In this document: positions 63,413 through 64,000 of the stretch, one piece after another
Layout: each line of letters starts with the position of its first letter
How positions within the stretch are numbered: the stretch's first letter is position 1
NCBI GenBank assembly: GCA_039613835.1
Contig: CP154827.1
Coordinates: 342,501 to 406,500 of the forward strand
DNA from: Acetobacteraceae bacterium
GTDB lineage: Bacteria > Pseudomonadota > Alphaproteobacteria > Acetobacterales > Acetobacteraceae
Length of the DNA stretch: 64,000 nucleotides
Direction of reading: 5' to 3'
Translations under genes and position numbers: made by a program
Notes under the pieces: model-generated
Told to the model about the DNA's origin: nothing
Databases searched by the model: none
The model's input: only the letters and a program-made list of their open reading frames with translations

Positions 63413-64000
63413 CGCGTTTCTCCCAATCTTTTGATTTCCCACTCCAGCTGCACCTGCGCATGGTTTTGGACTTTCTGTCGCACCGTCTCGCCAAGCGCTT
63501 CAAGATCCGCACTGGTAGCGTCACCGAGGTTAAGGAGAAAGTTACAATGTTTTTCACTAACCTGCGCGCCCCCAAGCTGGAGGCCCCGACACCCCGCCGC
63601 GTCGATCAGCGCCCAGGCCTTCTGGCCTGTCGGATTGCGGAAGGTTGACCCGCCTGTCCGCGCCCGAACGGGCTGACTTTCATCGCGTTGCGCTTTGATC
63701 TCAGCCATGTGAGCACGGATCTTGGCGGGTTCCGCGGGCTTGCCGCGCAGGGCGACGCGCAGCACGATGGCCCCTTCCGGCAATGTCGCGTGTCGATAAG
63801 TGAATTTGAGGTCGGCATGGCTCAGGCGCTGAATATGGCCCCGCCGGTCCATTATCTCCGCCCAGCTCAGAATCTTACTTGTGTCAGAACCGTGCGCGCC
63901 GGCATTCATGATGACGGCACCGCCGATGGCACCCGGTATGCCAATCATGAACTCCATCCCCGAAAGCCCCCAGGCGGCAGCCTGCTCGGAGACTGTCGTG
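63409..64000 (-). CDS. murB: UDP-N-acetylenolpyruvoylglucosamine reductase MurB, C-terminal part
   Basis: MurB is the FAD enzyme that makes UDP-MurNAc. The reading frame runs off the right edge of the window, so the N-terminus is missing. Present are AAAWGLSGMEFMIGIPGAIG and GAVIMNAGAHGSDT (FAD-binding), FTYRHATLPEGAIVLRVALR, RARTGGSTFRNPTGQKAWAL (catalytic Ser of the type I enzyme) and GCRGLQLGGAQVSEKHCNFL. The stop overlaps the ddl start. The visible part is intact. Confidence 0.95.
   Translation of the reverse strand, partial: TTVSEQAAAWGLSGMEFMIGIPGAIGGAVIMNAGAHGSDTSKILSWAEIMDRRGHIQRLSHADLKFTYRHATLPEGAIVLRVALRGKPAEPAKIRAHMAEIKAQRDESQPVRARTGGSTFRNPTGQKAWALIDAAGCRGLQLGGAQVSEKHCNFLLNLGDATSADLEALGETVRQKVQNHAQVQLEWEIKRLGETR

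Overview
The window comes from an alphaproteobacterium, most likely an acetic acid bacterium (Acetobacteraceae). The evidence is the 23S-5S-tRNA-fMet order, a Ros/MucR-type regulator, an OprB carbohydrate porin, the order ffh-rpsP-rimM-trmD-rplS-leuCDB and the block murB-ddl-ftsQ-ftsA-ftsZ-lpxC-bamD-recN-ligA. The species cannot be fixed from the sequence alone.

Layout. 1-1415: 3' end of a ribosomal RNA operon with tRNA-fMet. 1682-3017: two broken regulators (TetR, MucR). 3488-22440: a decayed siderophore locus. On the plus strand are 2,3-dihydroxybenzoate genes (entC, entB, entA) and two YbtP/YbtQ-like ABC exporters/importers; on the minus strand are an HMWP1 (Irp1)-like PKS-NRPS, YbtU-, YbtT- and YbtE/EntE-like genes and a phosphopantetheinyl transferase. 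The minus-strand order irp1-ybtU-ybtT-ybtE matches the Yersinia yersiniabactin locus, but the irp2 (HMWP2) position is missing, and the start of irp1 is fused in frame to a damaged OprB porin gene. 24064-26968: a sugar isomerase-like gene, a LysR regulator and a Spy-like periplasmic protein. 27050-36153: SRP/ribosome/tRNA-modification genes, leucine biosynthesis and two aminotransferases. 36194-41887: a degenerate M3 peptidase, a dead thioredoxin-like gene and a dead OPT transporter. 42013-46478: lipoprotein, ispH, thrB, rnhA, a solute-binding protein and tRNA-Asn. 46922-51470: gpt, two tRNAs, and broken small lipoprotein and cell-surface genes. 51471-64000: a truncated CNNM/CBS protein, ligA, a broken recN, bamD, lpxC, ftsZ, ftsA, ftsQ, ddl and partial murB.

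The main theme is gene decay. About twenty genes carry frameshifts and/or in-frame stops, while translation, cell-division and envelope genes are intact. At least ten stops can be explained by a single G-to-A or C-to-T change in a Trp or Gln codon, and two junctions look like deletions that joined unrelated genes. Substitutions and deletions of this kind are hard to explain by sequencing error, so real decay (early host restriction or symbiosis) is the favoured reading. Frameshifts in homopolymers (entC, entA, leuB, the DUF2142 gene) could also be read errors, and this caveat applies to every frameshift-only call.

If it were whole, the siderophore locus would make 2,3-dihydroxybenzoate, activate it with the EntE/YbtE-like ligase, and extend it on a yersiniabactin-type PKS-NRPS line. 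That gives a predicted catechol analogue of yersiniabactin, apparently not functional here.
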